A stretch of 64,000 nt of DNA, from the NCBI GenBank assembly GCA_964393035.1, contig CAYMRX010000004.1, positions 124,001 to 188,000 on the forward strand, in the 5' to 3' direction. The stretch is from Tabrizicola_A sp964393035. GTDB taxonomy: Bacteria; Pseudomonadota; Alphaproteobacteria; Rhodobacterales; Rhodobacteraceae. The notes beneath the pieces are model-generated. The model was not told the origin of the DNA, ran no database searches, and saw only the letters and a program-made list of their open reading frames with translations. The position numbers and the translations under genes are program-made. Shown one piece after another: positions 9,244-21,500 of the stretch; the first letter of the stretch is position 1, and each line of letters begins with the position of its first letter.

Positions 9244-10410
9244 ATGCCCGTGAAGAACCGCTTTGCCGAGATGCTGCCGGAACTGACTGCGATCCGCCGC
9301 GACATCCATGAAAACCCTGAACTGTTGTTCGACGTGCATCGCACGGCGGCCAAGGTTGCCGCCTTTTGCCGCGAGATCGGTTGCGATGAGGTGGTGGAAG
9401 GCATCGGTCGCACCGGCGTTGTGGCTGTTATCAAAGGAAAAACCGATACCGCGGGCCGGGTGATCGGGTTGCGCGCCGATATGGATGCGCTGCCGATCAT
9501 TGAACAGACCGGGGTGGACTATGCCTCGAAAACCCCGGGAAAGATGCATGCTTGCGGCCATGATGGCCACACCACCATGCTGATGGGCGCGGCGAAATAT
9601 CTGGCCGAGACGCGGAATTTCGACGGCACCGCCGTGATGATCTTTCAGCCCGCCGAAGAAGGTGGCGGTGGTGGGCGCGAGATGTGCGCCGATGGCATGA
9701 TGGACCGCTGGGGCATCCAAGAGGTTTACGGCATGCACAACATGCCGGGGATTCCGGTTGGCACCTTTGCCATTCGCCCCGGCGCGATGATGGCTGCCGC
9801 GGATCAGTTTGACATCACGGTGACGGGCAAGGGTGGCCATGCGGCGAAACCGCATGACTGCATTGATACCACGGTGGTCGCCGCCCATATCATCGTCGCC
9901 CTGCAAACCATTGCCAGCCGTGGGGTGGACCCCTTGAAACAGGTGGTCGTCTCGGTCTGCACGGTGGCAACCGACAGCACCGCCCATAACGTCATCCCGC
10001 AGGTGGTGAAGCTGAAGGGCACCTGCCGCACCATGGATTTCGCGGTGCAGGATTTCGTTGAACGCCGGGTCAAAGAGATTGCCGAGGGCACCGCGCTGGC
10101 CTTGGGCGCCAAGGCCGAGGTGAATTACCAGCGCGGCTATCCGGTAACGGTCAACGCCGCCGACAACACCGATTATGCCATCGCCGTGGCCAAGGCGGTT
10201 TCCGGCAAGGTGGACGCCGACACTCCGCCCCTGATGGGGGCCGAAGATTTCAGCTTCATGTTGTTGGAGCGTCCCGGCGCCTATATTTTCATGGGCAATG
10301 GCGACACCGCGATGGTGCATCACCCCGCCTATAACTTTGACGACAATGCCATTCCCTTTGGCTGTAGCTGGTATGCCGGGATGGTGGAGACGCGGATGCC
10401 TGCGGCCTGA
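9244..10410 (+). CDS. M20 family amidohydrolase, hippurate hydrolase-like
   Basis: A 388-residue metal-dependent amidohydrolase of the HipO/AbgB/IAA-amino-acid hydrolase group, which cleaves N-acyl amino acids. Characteristic blocks are IRRDIHENPEL near the N-terminus, LRADMDALPI, the metal site MHACGHDGHTTMLMGAA, FQPAEEGGGGG with the catalytic Glu pair, and MGAEDFSFML near the C-terminus. The ATG at 9244 follows AAAGGAGAGCCCCC, an excellent ribosome site, so an upstream extension to 9211 is rejected. It has a close paralogue at 43760-44923. Its place next to an ArgE-like deacylase and a peptide importer supports a role in acyl-amino-acid breakdown; the exact acyl group is unknown. Confidence 0.88.
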   Translation: MPVKNRFAEMLPELTAIRRDIHENPELLFDVHRTAAKVAAFCREIGCDEVVEGIGRTGVVAVIKGKTDTAGRVIGLRADMDALPIIEQTGVDYASKTPGKMHACGHDGHTTMLMGAAKYLAETRNFDGTAVMIFQPAEEGGGGGREMCADGMMDRWGIQEVYGMHNMPGIPVGTFAIRPGAMMAAADQFDITVTGKGGHAAKPHDCIDTTVVAAHIIVALQTIASRGVDPLKQVVVSVCTVATDSTAHNVIPQVVKLKGTCRTMDFAVQDFVERRVKEIAEGTALALGAKAEVNYQRGYPVTVNAADNTDYAIAVAKAVSGKVDADTPPLMGAEDFSFMLLERPGAYIFMGNGDTAMVHHPAYNFDDNAIPFGCSWYAGMVETRMPAA

Positions 10411-10425
10411 CGGCCGGAACCGGTG

Positions 10426-10446
10426 CCGGCGGCGTTCAGCCGCCGG
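10426..10446. terminator. Hairpin between converging amidohydrolase and moaA genes
   Basis: CCGGCGGC (10426-10433), loop GTTCA, GCCGCCGG (10439-10446): a perfect 8-bp stem in the 25-base gap between converging genes, overlapping the moaA stop codon. There is no T-tract on either strand, so it is at best a weak or Rho-assisted terminator. Confidence 0.35.
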
Positions 10447-11437
10447 TATGGCTCATGTGGCGGGTGGTCTGGCCCGCAACCTTTTGGCGCGAATAGTCAA
10501 AGTCATGGCCTTTCGGCTTGCGCGCAATGGCGGCGCGCAGGGCGCGGTGCAGGGCGGCGTCATCCGGGCTGGCCCGCAGGGGCGCGCGCAGATCGGCCAT
10601 GTCTTCCTGCCCAAGGCACATGTAAAGTTCGCCCGTGCAGGTCAGCCGGACCCGGTTGCAGCTTTCGCAGAAGTTATGGGTCAGGGGGGTGATGAAGCCG
10701 ATTTTCTGCCCGGTTTCATTCAGGCGGACATAGCGCGCGGGGCCGCCGGTGCGCTCGGCCAGATCGGTCAGGGAGAACCGGGTTTCAAGCCGGGCGCGCA
10801 GGTCTTTCAGGCTCCAGTATTGGTCAAGGCGGTGGACATCGCCCATCTCGCCCATCGGCATCACCTCGATGAAGGTGAGGTCGTGGCCATGATCGGCGCA
10901 CCAGTCGACCAAGGGGAACAGCTCATCCTCGTTGAAGCCTTTCAAGGCGACCGCGTTGATTTTCACTTTCATGCCAGCGGCTTGCGCGGCGCGGATGCCA
11001 TCCAGAACCTGAGGCAGGCGGCCCCAGCGGGTGATCTCGGCAAACTTTGCCGGATCCAGCGTGTCGAGCGAGACATTGATGCGTTTGACCCCGCAATCGG
11101 CCAGTTCGTCCGCGTATTTCGCGAGTTGGCTGCCATTGGTGGTGAGCGTCAACTCTTTCAGCGCGCCCGTGTCGAGATGCCGCGACATGGCGTGGAAAAA
11201 GGTCATGATGCCTTTGCGCACAAGGGGTTCGCCGCCGGTGATCCGCAGTTTTTCAACGCCGGAGGCGACAAAGGCGGAGCAGAGCCGGTCAAGTTCTTCC
11301 AAGGTCAAGAGATCAGCCTTGGGCAGAAAGGTCATGTGTTCCGTCATGCAATAGGTGCAGCGGAAATCGCAGCGGTCGGTGACCGAGACGCGCAAATAGG
11401 TGATCGCGCGGGCGAAGGGATCGATGAGCGGTTCCAT
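10436..11437 (-). CDS. moaA: GTP 3',8-cyclase MoaA (molybdenum cofactor biosynthesis)
   Basis: A 333-residue radical SAM enzyme that, with MoaC, converts GTP to cyclic pyranopterin monophosphate in the first step of molybdopterin synthesis. The N-terminal [4Fe-4S] site is C23-x3-C27-x2-C30 (RCDFRCTYCM). The SAM-binding GGEP block is RITGGEPLVRKG near residue 70. The C-terminal second cluster is C-x2-C-x13-C in FCESCNRVRLTC...YMC near residue 260. The protein ends in Gly-Gly (HTGG), the conserved C-terminal tail needed for activity in MoaA. No other molybdopterin gene lies in the window, so it is solitary here. Length and motifs are complete. Confidence 0.96.
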   Translation of the reverse strand: MEPLIDPFARAITYLRVSVTDRCDFRCTYCMTEHMTFLPKADLLTLEELDRLCSAFVASGVEKLRITGGEPLVRKGIMTFFHAMSRHLDTGALKELTLTTNGSQLAKYADELADCGVKRINVSLDTLDPAKFAEITRWGRLPQVLDGIRAAQAAGMKVKINAVALKGFNEDELFPLVDWCADHGHDLTFIEVMPMGEMGDVHRLDQYWSLKDLRARLETRFSLTDLAERTGGPARYVRLNETGQKIGFITPLTHNFCESCNRVRLTCTGELYMCLGQEDMADLRAPLRASPDDAALHRALRAAIARKPKGHDFDYSRQKVAGQTTRHMSHTGG

Positions 11438-11523
11438 GACTTAAAAATAGGCGCATGGGGGGGCTGCGACAAGGCCGAAAGCGGCGGTTGCGCGGGCGGG
11501 GGCGGCGGACTATTGTCGCAGTC

Positions 11524-11976
11524 ATGATGAAAAACGGTGTTTTGTTGAGTGTCGGCGTTCTGGTCCTGATGTCTTGCGGGGTCATGGACCGGTTGGCGCC
11601 AAGACCAAAGGCGGCCGAAACCGCCGCCCCTTTGGATCCGATGCAGGGGCTGGCCCCGGTGGGCGCGCAGACGGCGGAAACGCTGGACCGCACGACAGAG
11701 GCCGAGAAGGCTGCGGCCATCGCGGCCCCAGTTGCGGGCGCGCGGGAGTTGGGCCGCACTTCGGTTGCGCTGGGAAGTCCGGCAGAGCAAGGCTTTTGGC
11801 TGAAATCCGCACTGGTTAGCGCCCCCGGCAAGGGCAAGGTTGTGACGGCCGCGGGGGCCAGCGTGGCGGTGGATTTGCTGCCGGGCACCGGCGGGGCCTT
11901 GTTGTCCTTGGCGGCCTATCGGGCCTTGGGGCTGGCCTTGACCGACCTGCCAGAGGTTACGGTTTACGCCGAGTAA
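11524..11976 (+). CDS. Small putative lipoprotein of unknown function
   Basis: A 150-residue protein starting MMKNGVLLSVGVLVLMSCG, a short lipoprotein signal with the lipobox LMSC and the lipidated cysteine at about residue 18. The mature part is rich in alanine and proline, with a segment near residues 75-100 (GRTSVALGSPAEQGFWLKSA) that resembles small secreted Rhodobacteraceae lipoproteins whose function I cannot name. It is divergent from moaA and only 86 bases away, so the two probably share a promoter region. Either of two adjacent ATGs (11524 or 11527) could initiate. The reading frame and export signal are convincing; the role is unknown. Confidence 0.75.
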   Translation: MMKNGVLLSVGVLVLMSCGVMDRLAPRPKAAETAAPLDPMQGLAPVGAQTAETLDRTTEAEKAAAIAAPVAGARELGRTSVALGSPAEQGFWLKSALVSAPGKGKVVTAAGASVAVDLLPGTGGALLSLAAYRALGLALTDLPEVTVYAE

Positions 11977-12007
11977 GCCCCAGCCTGTTGCGGCAGGCGC
12001 GGTGCGG

Positions 12008-12169
12008 TCAGATGTGCAAGACCAGCAGCCAAGCGGCCAGCAGCACCGCGATTTCCCCGATTGGAAGCGGCAAAAGGCCGAAGGACAGGCCAAGGCCGTG
12101 ATGCAAACGGGCGGGCCTATCCTCAGGTGTGGCGAGGGCTGGCAAGCGGGAAGCGGCAATGTTCGTCAT
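12008..12169 (-). CDS. Possible small membrane protein (53 residues)
   Basis: A short frame beginning MTNIAASRLPALATPEDRPA and ending in one hydrophobic segment (IGEIAVLLAAWLLVLHI). It fills most of the gap between the lipoprotein gene and acnA. The ATG at 12169 lacks a clear Shine-Dalgarno site; a longer reading to 12244 is possible but would overlap the acnA terminator stem. The single C-terminal transmembrane helix is the only argument that it is real. The remaining bases of the 11977-12289 gap hold the acnA terminator. Confidence 0.35.
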   Translation of the reverse strand: MTNIAASRLPALATPEDRPARLHHGLGLSFGLLPLPIGEIAVLLAAWLLVLHI

Positions 12170-12242
12170 GGGGGTACGGCCTGTGTCGAGGGGGTGTATC
12201 GACAGAATGCCGCAAACTGATTGACCGGAACTTAACAAGAAC

Positions 12243-12268
12243 AAAGGCCCGGATCGCTCCGGGCCTTT
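12243..12268 (-). terminator. Intrinsic terminator of acnA
   Basis: AAAGGCCCGGA (12243-12253), loop TCGC, TCCGGGCCTTT (12258-12268): a perfect 11-bp stem just past the acnA stop. On the minus strand it is followed by TTTGTTCTTGTT, so it terminates acnA transcription; the reverse direction also has a short T-run. Confidence 0.88.
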
Positions 12269-12289
12269 ATTATCGCAACAATTTGTCCT

Positions 12290-14977
<2,688 letters not shown>

Positions 14978-15070
14978 GGGGGCCTCCAATGGCTGGACGA
15001 TGGCTGTGGTTGGCAGGTCTTTGCCGCAAGGGCAGGGTCTGCGCAAGGGAATCATTCTTGCTTGGGTGGC

Positions 15071-15089
15071 ATTGTATGCAATTGTATGC
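15071..15089. promoter_or_regulatory. Tandem 10-base repeat in the acnA upstream region
   Basis: ATTGTATGC occurs at 15071-15079 and again at 15081-15089, a spacing of 10 bases that would place both copies on the same face of the helix. It lies 94-112 bases upstream of the acnA start in the 262-base gap shared with the divergent DUF1223 gene. TTGTATGCAA within it is a near-palindrome of the kind bound by GntR-family regulators. This is a candidate operator only. Confidence 0.35.
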
Positions 15090-15239
15090 CGAATGGGAAG
15101 CAGGTTGTTTGCGGCGGGTTTCTCTGGGTTTTCCCAAGAATGGATGAAGATTTCCACCGCCAGAAGCCTCGCAAAACCTTGATTGGCATGGGGCGGGGGC
15201 ATTTTGTAGAAAGGGCGGGCAACCGGAGAACGGACCCAT

Positions 15240-15974
15240 ATGAAGCAGGAACTTGTCAGCGCCGGGTGCGGCTTGTGGCTTTGTGCCACGCAGGCCGCTT
15301 TCGCGCAGGAAAGCCCGGCCCCGCTGGCGACGCCTGTGGCAACTTCTGGCCCGGTGGTGGTGGAGTTGTACACCTCGCAAGGATGTTCGTCCTGCCCGCC
15401 TGCCGATGCGCTCTTTGCCGAATTGGCGGATGCGCCGGGCGTGATGCCCTTGGCGTTACATGTGGATTATTGGGACTATATCGGCTGGGCGGATGAATTT
15501 GCCAATCCGGGCTTCACCAAGCGGCAGAAGGCTTATGCCAGAGCGGCCGGTGAGCGGATGATCTACACACCGCAGATCATTGTCGGCGGGAGGGAGCGGG
15601 TGGTTGGCCATGAGGCCGAGGCGGTTGCGGCGGCGATTGCGCGGGTGGCACAGGCCCCAAGCCCCGTCCGGTTGAGCGTGACGCGCGTGGGCGCGCAGGT
15701 GCTGATCCGGGCCGAGGCCGATCCGCCCTTGGATGCGCCGGCGATGGTGCAGATTGTCGGCTATCGCCCCGGCGCCATGGTGGAGATCACCCATGGCGAG
15801 AACGCCGGTCTTTCGGTGGAATATCGCAATATCGTCACCTCATGGGACCGGTTGGGAGACTGGAGCGGCCAGACGCCTTTGGAATTGGCGGTGGCGGCGG
15901 GCGCGGGGCCGGGGGTGGTGATCGTACAGCGTCAGGGGCCGGCCGAGATTTTGGCCGCCGCGCGGGTGGATTGA
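15240..15974 (+). CDS. DUF1223 domain protein, thioredoxin-like, exported
   Basis: A 244-residue protein with a probable N-terminal signal (cleavage near CATQAAFAQ, residue 23). The domain of unknown function DUF1223 has a thioredoxin-like start: VVVELYTSQGCSSCPPADAL, with a CxxC at residues 49 and 52. Further conserved blocks are LALHVDYWDYIGWADEFA and YTPQIIVGG, typical of this family. A periplasmic redox or sulfur-related role is suggested by the motif, but no activity is established as far as I know. The start at 15240 has GGAGAACGG nearby. It is divergent from acnA. Confidence 0.85.
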   Translation: MKQELVSAGCGLWLCATQAAFAQESPAPLATPVATSGPVVVELYTSQGCSSCPPADALFAELADAPGVMPLALHVDYWDYIGWADEFANPGFTKRQKAYARAAGERMIYTPQIIVGGRERVVGHEAEAVAAAIARVAQAPSPVRLSVTRVGAQVLIRAEADPPLDAPAMVQIVGYRPGAMVEITHGENAGLSVEYRNIVTSWDRLGDWSGQTPLELAVAAGAGPGVVIVQRQGPAEILAAARVD

Positions 15975-16049
15975 GTCCGCGCTGACCCGTCTGATGTCCT
16001 GCGTGCAGCGCCCCGGGCGAACCGGCGCGCTGCGGCAGGCGAAAGAGTG

Positions 16050-16430
16050 TCAGCCGGGATCGACCAGCTTGCAAAGCCTGACGATGCTTTCATCGGAAAC
16101 CGGCGTGCCGGTGGCCTTGTCCGCCTTGCCGGCCTCGGCCCCATCATTGACGATCGGCTCTCCGGTATGGGTTTTGACCAGCTTGCAGTCGGCCATCACC
16201 AAGGTCCGGTCGGCTTCGGGCAGCTCGGCCCAGGCCGCGGTGATTTCGGCATCCGAACGCAGGACCGTAAAGGTGTCATCGGTGTAGAACCTGTCGCCGA
16301 CCGTGTTCGACCAAGCAATGCCATAGCTGCCAGAGCCTTGCTCTTGCTGGGTCTGGGCCATGGCGGCCCCGGCGAGAAGCCCGACGACGGCAGGCGCAAG
16401 GACGAGGCTGGCGAGGGAAAGATGTTTCAT
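16050..16430 (-). CDS. Small exported protein of unknown function
   Basis: A 126-residue protein with a clear signal peptide (MKHLSLASLVLAPAVVGLLAGAAMA, cleavage after about residue 25). The mature part begins with a Gln/Gly/Ser-rich linker and contains two cysteines (MADCKLVKT and VRLCKLVDPG) that could form a disulfide. I do not recognise a family. It lies between a DUF1223 gene and an acyltransferase gene with gaps on both sides, so it is likely a single-gene unit. About 200 bases upstream (16431-16634) hold no gene that I can support. Confidence 0.65.
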   Translation of the reverse strand: MKHLSLASLVLAPAVVGLLAGAAMAQTQQEQGSGSYGIAWSNTVGDRFYTDDTFTVLRSDAEITAAWAELPEADRTLVMADCKLVKTHTGEPIVNDGAEAGKADKATGTPVSDESIVRLCKLVDPG

Positions 16431-16634
16431 GGATCGGTTCCTTCAAATGGGTTTCTGGGGTCGCCCAGTTTCCGATCCAATCGGACGCTGCGGCGAGGGA
16501 GCGAGGAGCAAACCCGGAGCGCGCGGCTGTGTTCCAGAGGTGGGGCGGCAGCCATGCGCGGTCGGCGGGGTTCCGCCGGTGTCATGTGAAAGGCGCGATG
16601 TCGGTGGGGGGCACGGGTGGCCAGTGGCCGGGGC

Positions 16635-17504
16635 CTATTTCCAGCGGCGGTGGATCCAGAACCACTGGTCAAGATTGCGCCGCACGATGGATTCAAGGCT
16701 GTCGTTCAGGGCTTGGGTCATGGCCTCGGGCGTGCCACCGGGGATCGGGGCCTCGACGGTGATTTCAAAGGAAAGCCCGTCTTGCTGGCGCACCGCATAG
16801 GTCGGGATCACCAGCGCGTCATATTTCAGCGCCAATTCGGCCGCCGAAAGCGCGGTCAGCGCGGTCTTGCCGAAAAAGGACAAAGGCGCGCCGTGGCTCA
16901 TGGATTGGTCAACCAAAAGCCCGAGCATGCCGCCGCTGCGCAAATGCCGCACCATGTCGCCCAGGCCCTTTTTGCCACGCGGGAACAGCGGGGTTCCGAT
17001 GCGGCTGATGGCGCGGACGTAATGGGCGTTGAAGTAGCGGTTCTTCATCGGGTTATAAAGCGCGCCCACCCGGTAGCCGCGCGCGATCAGTGCCGCGCGG
17101 CTGGCGTCGTAATTGCCGAAATGCCCGGTGACAAGGATTACCGGGCGACCGGCCTGATGCGCGGCCTCCAGCGCTGCCACGCCGGGGCCGGTCAGCGGGT
17201 GACTGACGGCATGGGCAATGAATTCGGGGCCGGAATAGATTTCGATCAGGGTGCGGCCGACGTTGTCGGGCACGGCGCGGACGATGCGTTCGACCTCGGC
17301 CGGGGCGAGGCCCGGCAGCACATGGGCAAGGTTGTTGCGGATGCGGCGGCGGTAGCCCGCAAGCGGGGCCACGATGCGGCTGACCGCCCAGCCCGCGAAG
17401 GGCACCCGCCAGCGATAGGGCAGGCGCAGCAGGCCCCAGAACAGCCCGCGGATCAGGCGGTCTTCGATGTAGCTGCCGGGGTGGAACGGGGGTTTGTCGG
17501 TCAT
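16635..17504 (-). CDS. lpxL: Lysophospholipid/lipid A acyltransferase, LpxL/HtrB family
   Basis: A 289-residue membrane-associated acyltransferase of the lauroyl/myristoyl transferase family that adds secondary acyl chains to lipid A. The catalytic H-x4-D motif is H128-FGNY-D133 (VTGHFGNYDASRAAL). The block GGMLGLLVDQSMSHG, usual for this family, follows near residue 190. The start at 17504 overlaps the stop of the upstream transporter in an ATGA, and an extension to 17630 would lie inside that gene. The exact acyl donor cannot be read, so LpxL is a family-level name. Confidence 0.86.
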   Translation of the reverse strand: MTDKPPFHPGSYIEDRLIRGLFWGLLRLPYRWRVPFAGWAVSRIVAPLAGYRRRIRNNLAHVLPGLAPAEVERIVRAVPDNVGRTLIEIYSGPEFIAHAVSHPLTGPGVAALEAAHQAGRPVILVTGHFGNYDASRAALIARGYRVGALYNPMKNRYFNAHYVRAISRIGTPLFPRGKKGLGDMVRHLRSGGMLGLLVDQSMSHGAPLSFFGKTALTALSAAELALKYDALVIPTYAVRQQDGLSFEITVEAPIPGGTPEAMTQALNDSLESIVRRNLDQWFWIHRRWK

Positions 17505-18376
17505 GTCCTGTCGGTCCGGCGCGCGGCCACGGTTTCGCGGTGCCAGACATAAAGCCCCGCCGCCACGATCACAAGCGCGCCGATCAGCGTCCAGCCATCG
17601 GGCCAGTCGTTGAAGAACAGCACCGACCAATGGCTGGAAAAGACGATGCCCAGATAGGTGAAGGGGGCGACGACGGCGGCCTCGGTGGTGGAGAAGGACC
17701 GGATGATGCAGAGCTGGGCCGCCGTGCCAAGGCAGCCGATGAGGAAGAACAGGCCAAGGTCGGGCAGGCTGGGCGTGACCCAGATCATCGGCAGGTAGAC
17801 CCCGAGGACAAGGGTGCCGAACAGCGCGCCATACATCAGCGAGGTCCAGAACGGTTCACGCGCACCGATGTGGCGGGTCAGCAGGGCGTTGCCGGCATAG
17901 GCAATGGCATTGGCAAGCGGCAAAAGGGCCGCAAGCTGAAAGACCTCGGCCCCCGGCCGGATGATGATGAGCGCCCCGGCCAGCGCGGCAAAGACGCCGA
18001 ACAGGCGACGGGGGCCGAGCTTCTCGCCCAGAAAGAGGGCCGCGCCCAAGGTGATGAGGACGGGGCTGGTGTCGGCCAAGGCGGTGGCCTCGGGCAGGCC
18101 GATATAGGCCAGCGCGAGGAAGAAAAACCCGGTGGCGCACAGTTGAAAGGCCGAGCGCCAGACATGCAGCCACGGATGCGCCGTGCGCAGCATCGGCCCC
18201 ATGCGCGGACCAAGAATTGCGGCCACGATCAGGGCCTGACCCGCAAAGCGCGCCCAGACCACCTGTGGCGCGGGGTAGCGGGCAATCAGCCCTTTGGCGA
18301 CCGCATCCATGATGGTGAAAAGAAAAACCGCAAGGATCATCAGAAGGATGCCCTTGCGGGTGGTGTCGGCGGTCAT
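17501..18376 (-). CDS. EamA/DMT family transporter
   Basis: A 291-residue drug/metabolite transporter with about ten hydrophobic segments in two EamA repeats, for example residues 8-30 (GILLMILAVFLFTIMDAVAKG) and the C-terminal WTLIGALVIVAAGLYVW. Substrates of this family range from amino acids to nucleosides and cannot be inferred. It is the first of two coupled genes with the lipid A acyltransferase (ATGA overlap), a link that is probably organisational. It is separated from the RND pump gene by about 160 bases that contain a terminator-like element. Confidence 0.87.
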   Translation of the reverse strand: MTADTTRKGILLMILAVFLFTIMDAVAKGLIARYPAPQVVWARFAGQALIVAAILGPRMGPMLRTAHPWLHVWRSAFQLCATGFFFLALAYIGLPEATALADTSPVLITLGAALFLGEKLGPRRLFGVFAALAGALIIIRPGAEVFQLAALLPLANAIAYAGNALLTRHIGAREPFWTSLMYGALFGTLVLGVYLPMIWVTPSLPDLGLFFLIGCLGTAAQLCIIRSFSTTEAAVVAPFTYLGIVFSSHWSVLFFNDWPDGWTLIGALVIVAAGLYVWHRETVAARRTDRT

Positions 18377-18480
18377 GTTCGGGCCCGTCTGTGCTTTTGT
18401 GCCGCCGTTATGCCCCGGATCGGGGGCAGGGGGAAGCGGCCGCCCGGCAAGATCACCAAGCCTTGGGATTTGCGCCTTTT

Positions 18481-18500
18481 GAAATACTCCCGCCGGAGGC
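18481..18500 (-). terminator. Short CTCC-GGCG-GGAG terminator-like element after the RND pump gene
   Basis: On the minus strand the sequence reads CTCC-GGCG-GGAG followed by TATTT, 36 bases beyond the pump stop codon. The same arrangement with a longer T-run occurs at 42838-42861 behind mazG. A 4-bp stem is short, but recurrence in the same orientation behind two genes supports a terminator or 3'-end role. Confidence 0.5.
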
Positions 18501-18535
18501 GTGCCGGGGCGGGCGTGAGCGCGCGGGGGGCAAGG

Positions 18536-21500
18536 TCATTCCGCCGCCCTGAGGCCCGGCCCGCCCGGCAGGCGGGCACGAAGCTCGGCTTGGCCTGCCT
18601 CCAGCGCCGCGATCTGTGTGGCGAGGGCTTCGGGGCTGGGGATCTCGGGTTCGATCTCTTTCTCGCCGATGACGCGGGAAAAGAGCTTGCCCACAAGACG
18701 CGAGAGGTCGTCCATGATGAGATAGAAGGACGGCACCACCACCAAGGACAGCACGGTTGACACGATGATGCCGCCGATCACGGCCGTGGCCATAGGGGCG
18801 CGGAAGGCGCCACCTTCGCCCACCCCAAGGGCCGAGGGCAGCATGCCCGCCGACATGGCGATGGAGGTCATGACGATGGGCTGGGCGCGTTTGTGGCCGG
18901 CCTCGATCACCGCGGCCATGCGGTCATGGCCACGGGCGCGCATCTCGATGATGAAGTCGATCAGCAGGATGGCGTTCTTGGTCACGATGCCCATCAACAT
19001 CAGGATGCCGATCAGGACCGGCATGGACAGTGCCTCGCCGGTCAGGATCAGCGCGGCGGCAACCCCGCCGATGGCCAAGGGTAGTGACAGAAGGATGGTG
19101 AAGGGCTGGATCACCGAACCGAACAAGAGGATCAGCACCGACAGCACCAGCATCAGGCCCATGATCATGGCCTGCCCGAAGGAGGACATGAGTTCGGCCT
19201 GCACCTCGGCGTCGCCCGATTCCTTGACCGTCACGCCTGCGGGCAGGGGGGTGGCGGCGACGATGGTGTTGAAGCGGTCCTTGGCGGTGCCAAGGGCCAC
19301 GCCCATCGGCAGGGAGGCGCCGATGATGGCCTGACGCTGACGGTTCAGGCGTTTCACCGTGGCCGGGCCTTCGCCGATGGTGACATCGGCCACGGCGGAC
19401 AGCGGCACCAAGGCGCCGGTGGTGGTTTGCACCTTGAGCGCGGCAATGCGGTGCAGGTCTTCGCGGGCGACATCCGCGAGTTGCACGCGCACAGGGATCA
19501 GCCGGTCGTCGATGTTCAGTTGCGCAAGGGCAGCATCCAGATCGCCGATGGTGGCGATGCGCAGGGTTTGCGCGATGGCGGCCGCGGTGACGCCTAGGCG
19601 GGCGGCCTCATCGGGGCGGGGTGTGACCTGCACCTCGGGGCGGGGCAGCGCCCCTTCGGAGCTGAGGCCGGTCAGCGTCGGTTCATCGCGCAGCGCGGTT
19701 TCAAGTGCTGTGACGGCGGTGGTCAGGTCGGCGTCATTGGCGGCCAAGACCGAATAGGAAATGTCGCGTTCGCCCCGGTCGTTCAGCTTCAGCGCGCGAA
19801 TGTCGGGGATGGTGGCGAGACGGGCGAAGATATCAACCTCGATTTCCTTTTGCGTGCGGATGCGGCCGTGGTTTTCCATCGCGGGAACCAGCAGCGACAC
19901 GACGGGGATGCGGTTGCCGATGTCCGACAGGCGGCGCAGGAGCGAATGATCCAGCCGGTCCAGCACCACGGCGACCGAGGCGCGGCGGATGTCCAACTCG
20001 CCCCGCGGCGAGGAGCCGCCGAGAACGAAGACGTCGCGGACGCCTTCGATATCCTTGATGGCCATGGTGATGGACTGCGTGGTGCGGTCGGTGTCTTCCA
20101 GCGTCGCGCCGGGGGGGAGTTCGACGGAGACGGAAATGCGGCTGACATCCTCGGGCGGCAGGAAAGACCCCGGCACTTGCAACATGAAATAGACCGAGAC
20201 GATCAGCACGCCGATGGCGGAAACGAGCGTGATGAAATAGCTGGGCAGCCGCCACGGCACCATCGGCAGCTTGATGCCGCCCCGGATCGAACGGTTCACG
20301 AAGCCGAGATAGCGGCGCATCACCGGGCCGTCGGTTTCGTCTTCGTGGTGGCCCGCGTTGGCGTCCTTGGCGGTCATGAGATAGGCGGCCATCATGGGCG
20401 TGATGAGGCGGGCGACCAGCAGGGAGAAGCCGACAGCGATGGCGACCGTCAGGCCGAATTGCCGGAAATACTGGCCGGGGATGCCGGCCATGAAGCTGAC
20501 CGGCACAAAGACCGCGATAATGGTGAAGGTGGTGGCGATGACGGCAAGGCCGATTTCGTCGGCGGCGTCGATGGCGGCGCGGTAGGGGGTCTTGCCCATG
20601 CGGATGTGGCGCGCGATGTTTTCGATTTCCACGATCGCATCATCGACGAGGATGCCCGTCGCCAGCGTGATGGCCAGAAAGCTGACAAGGTTCAGCGAAA
20701 AGCCCAGAAGGTCCATCACCCAGAAGGTCGGCACGGCGGACAAGGGCAGGGCGACGGCGGTGATGAGCGTGGCGCGCCAGTTTCTGAGGAAGGCAAAGAC
20801 CACGAGGACGGCGAGAATCGAGCCTTCCATCAGCGTGTGCAGCGCGGATTCGTAATTGCCGTAGGTGTAGAACACGGTTTCATCGACGACGGTGATGCCG
20901 ACCGACGGGTGTTCGCTGCGCAACGTATCCAGTGTGGCATTGACGGTTTCGGCAACCGACACTTCGGACGCCCCCTTGGCGCGGAAGACGGCAAAGGTGA
21001 CGACCTGATCGCCGTTCAGGCGGGAAAAGGATTTCAGATCCTGATAGCCGTCCACCACTTCGCCCAGATCGGCCAGCCGCACATGGCGGCCACCGGGCAG
21101 CGTGATGGGCGTATCGGCCAGACCTTCGACGGTTTTCGCATCGCCAAGGGTGCGGATCGCCTGTTGCGCCGCGCCAATTTCGGCCTTGCCGCCGCCGACA
21201 TTCGTGTTGGTGAGTTTGAGTTGGGCCGAGACGGTGGTCGCGGTGATGCCAAAGCTTTCCAGCTTGACCGGATCCAGCGCCACGCGCACCTCGCGGTCGG
21301 CCCCGCCATAGCGTTCGACCTTGCCCACCCCGGGGCGGCCCTGAAGCGCGCGGATGATGGTGTCATCGACGAACCACGACACTTCTTCCAGCGTCATGTC
21401 GGGGGCGGTGACGGCGAAGGTCATGATCGCCTGACCTTCGATATCAATCCGCGTCACGATGGGGGCCTCGATCGAGGCGGGCAGATCGCCCAGAATGCCG

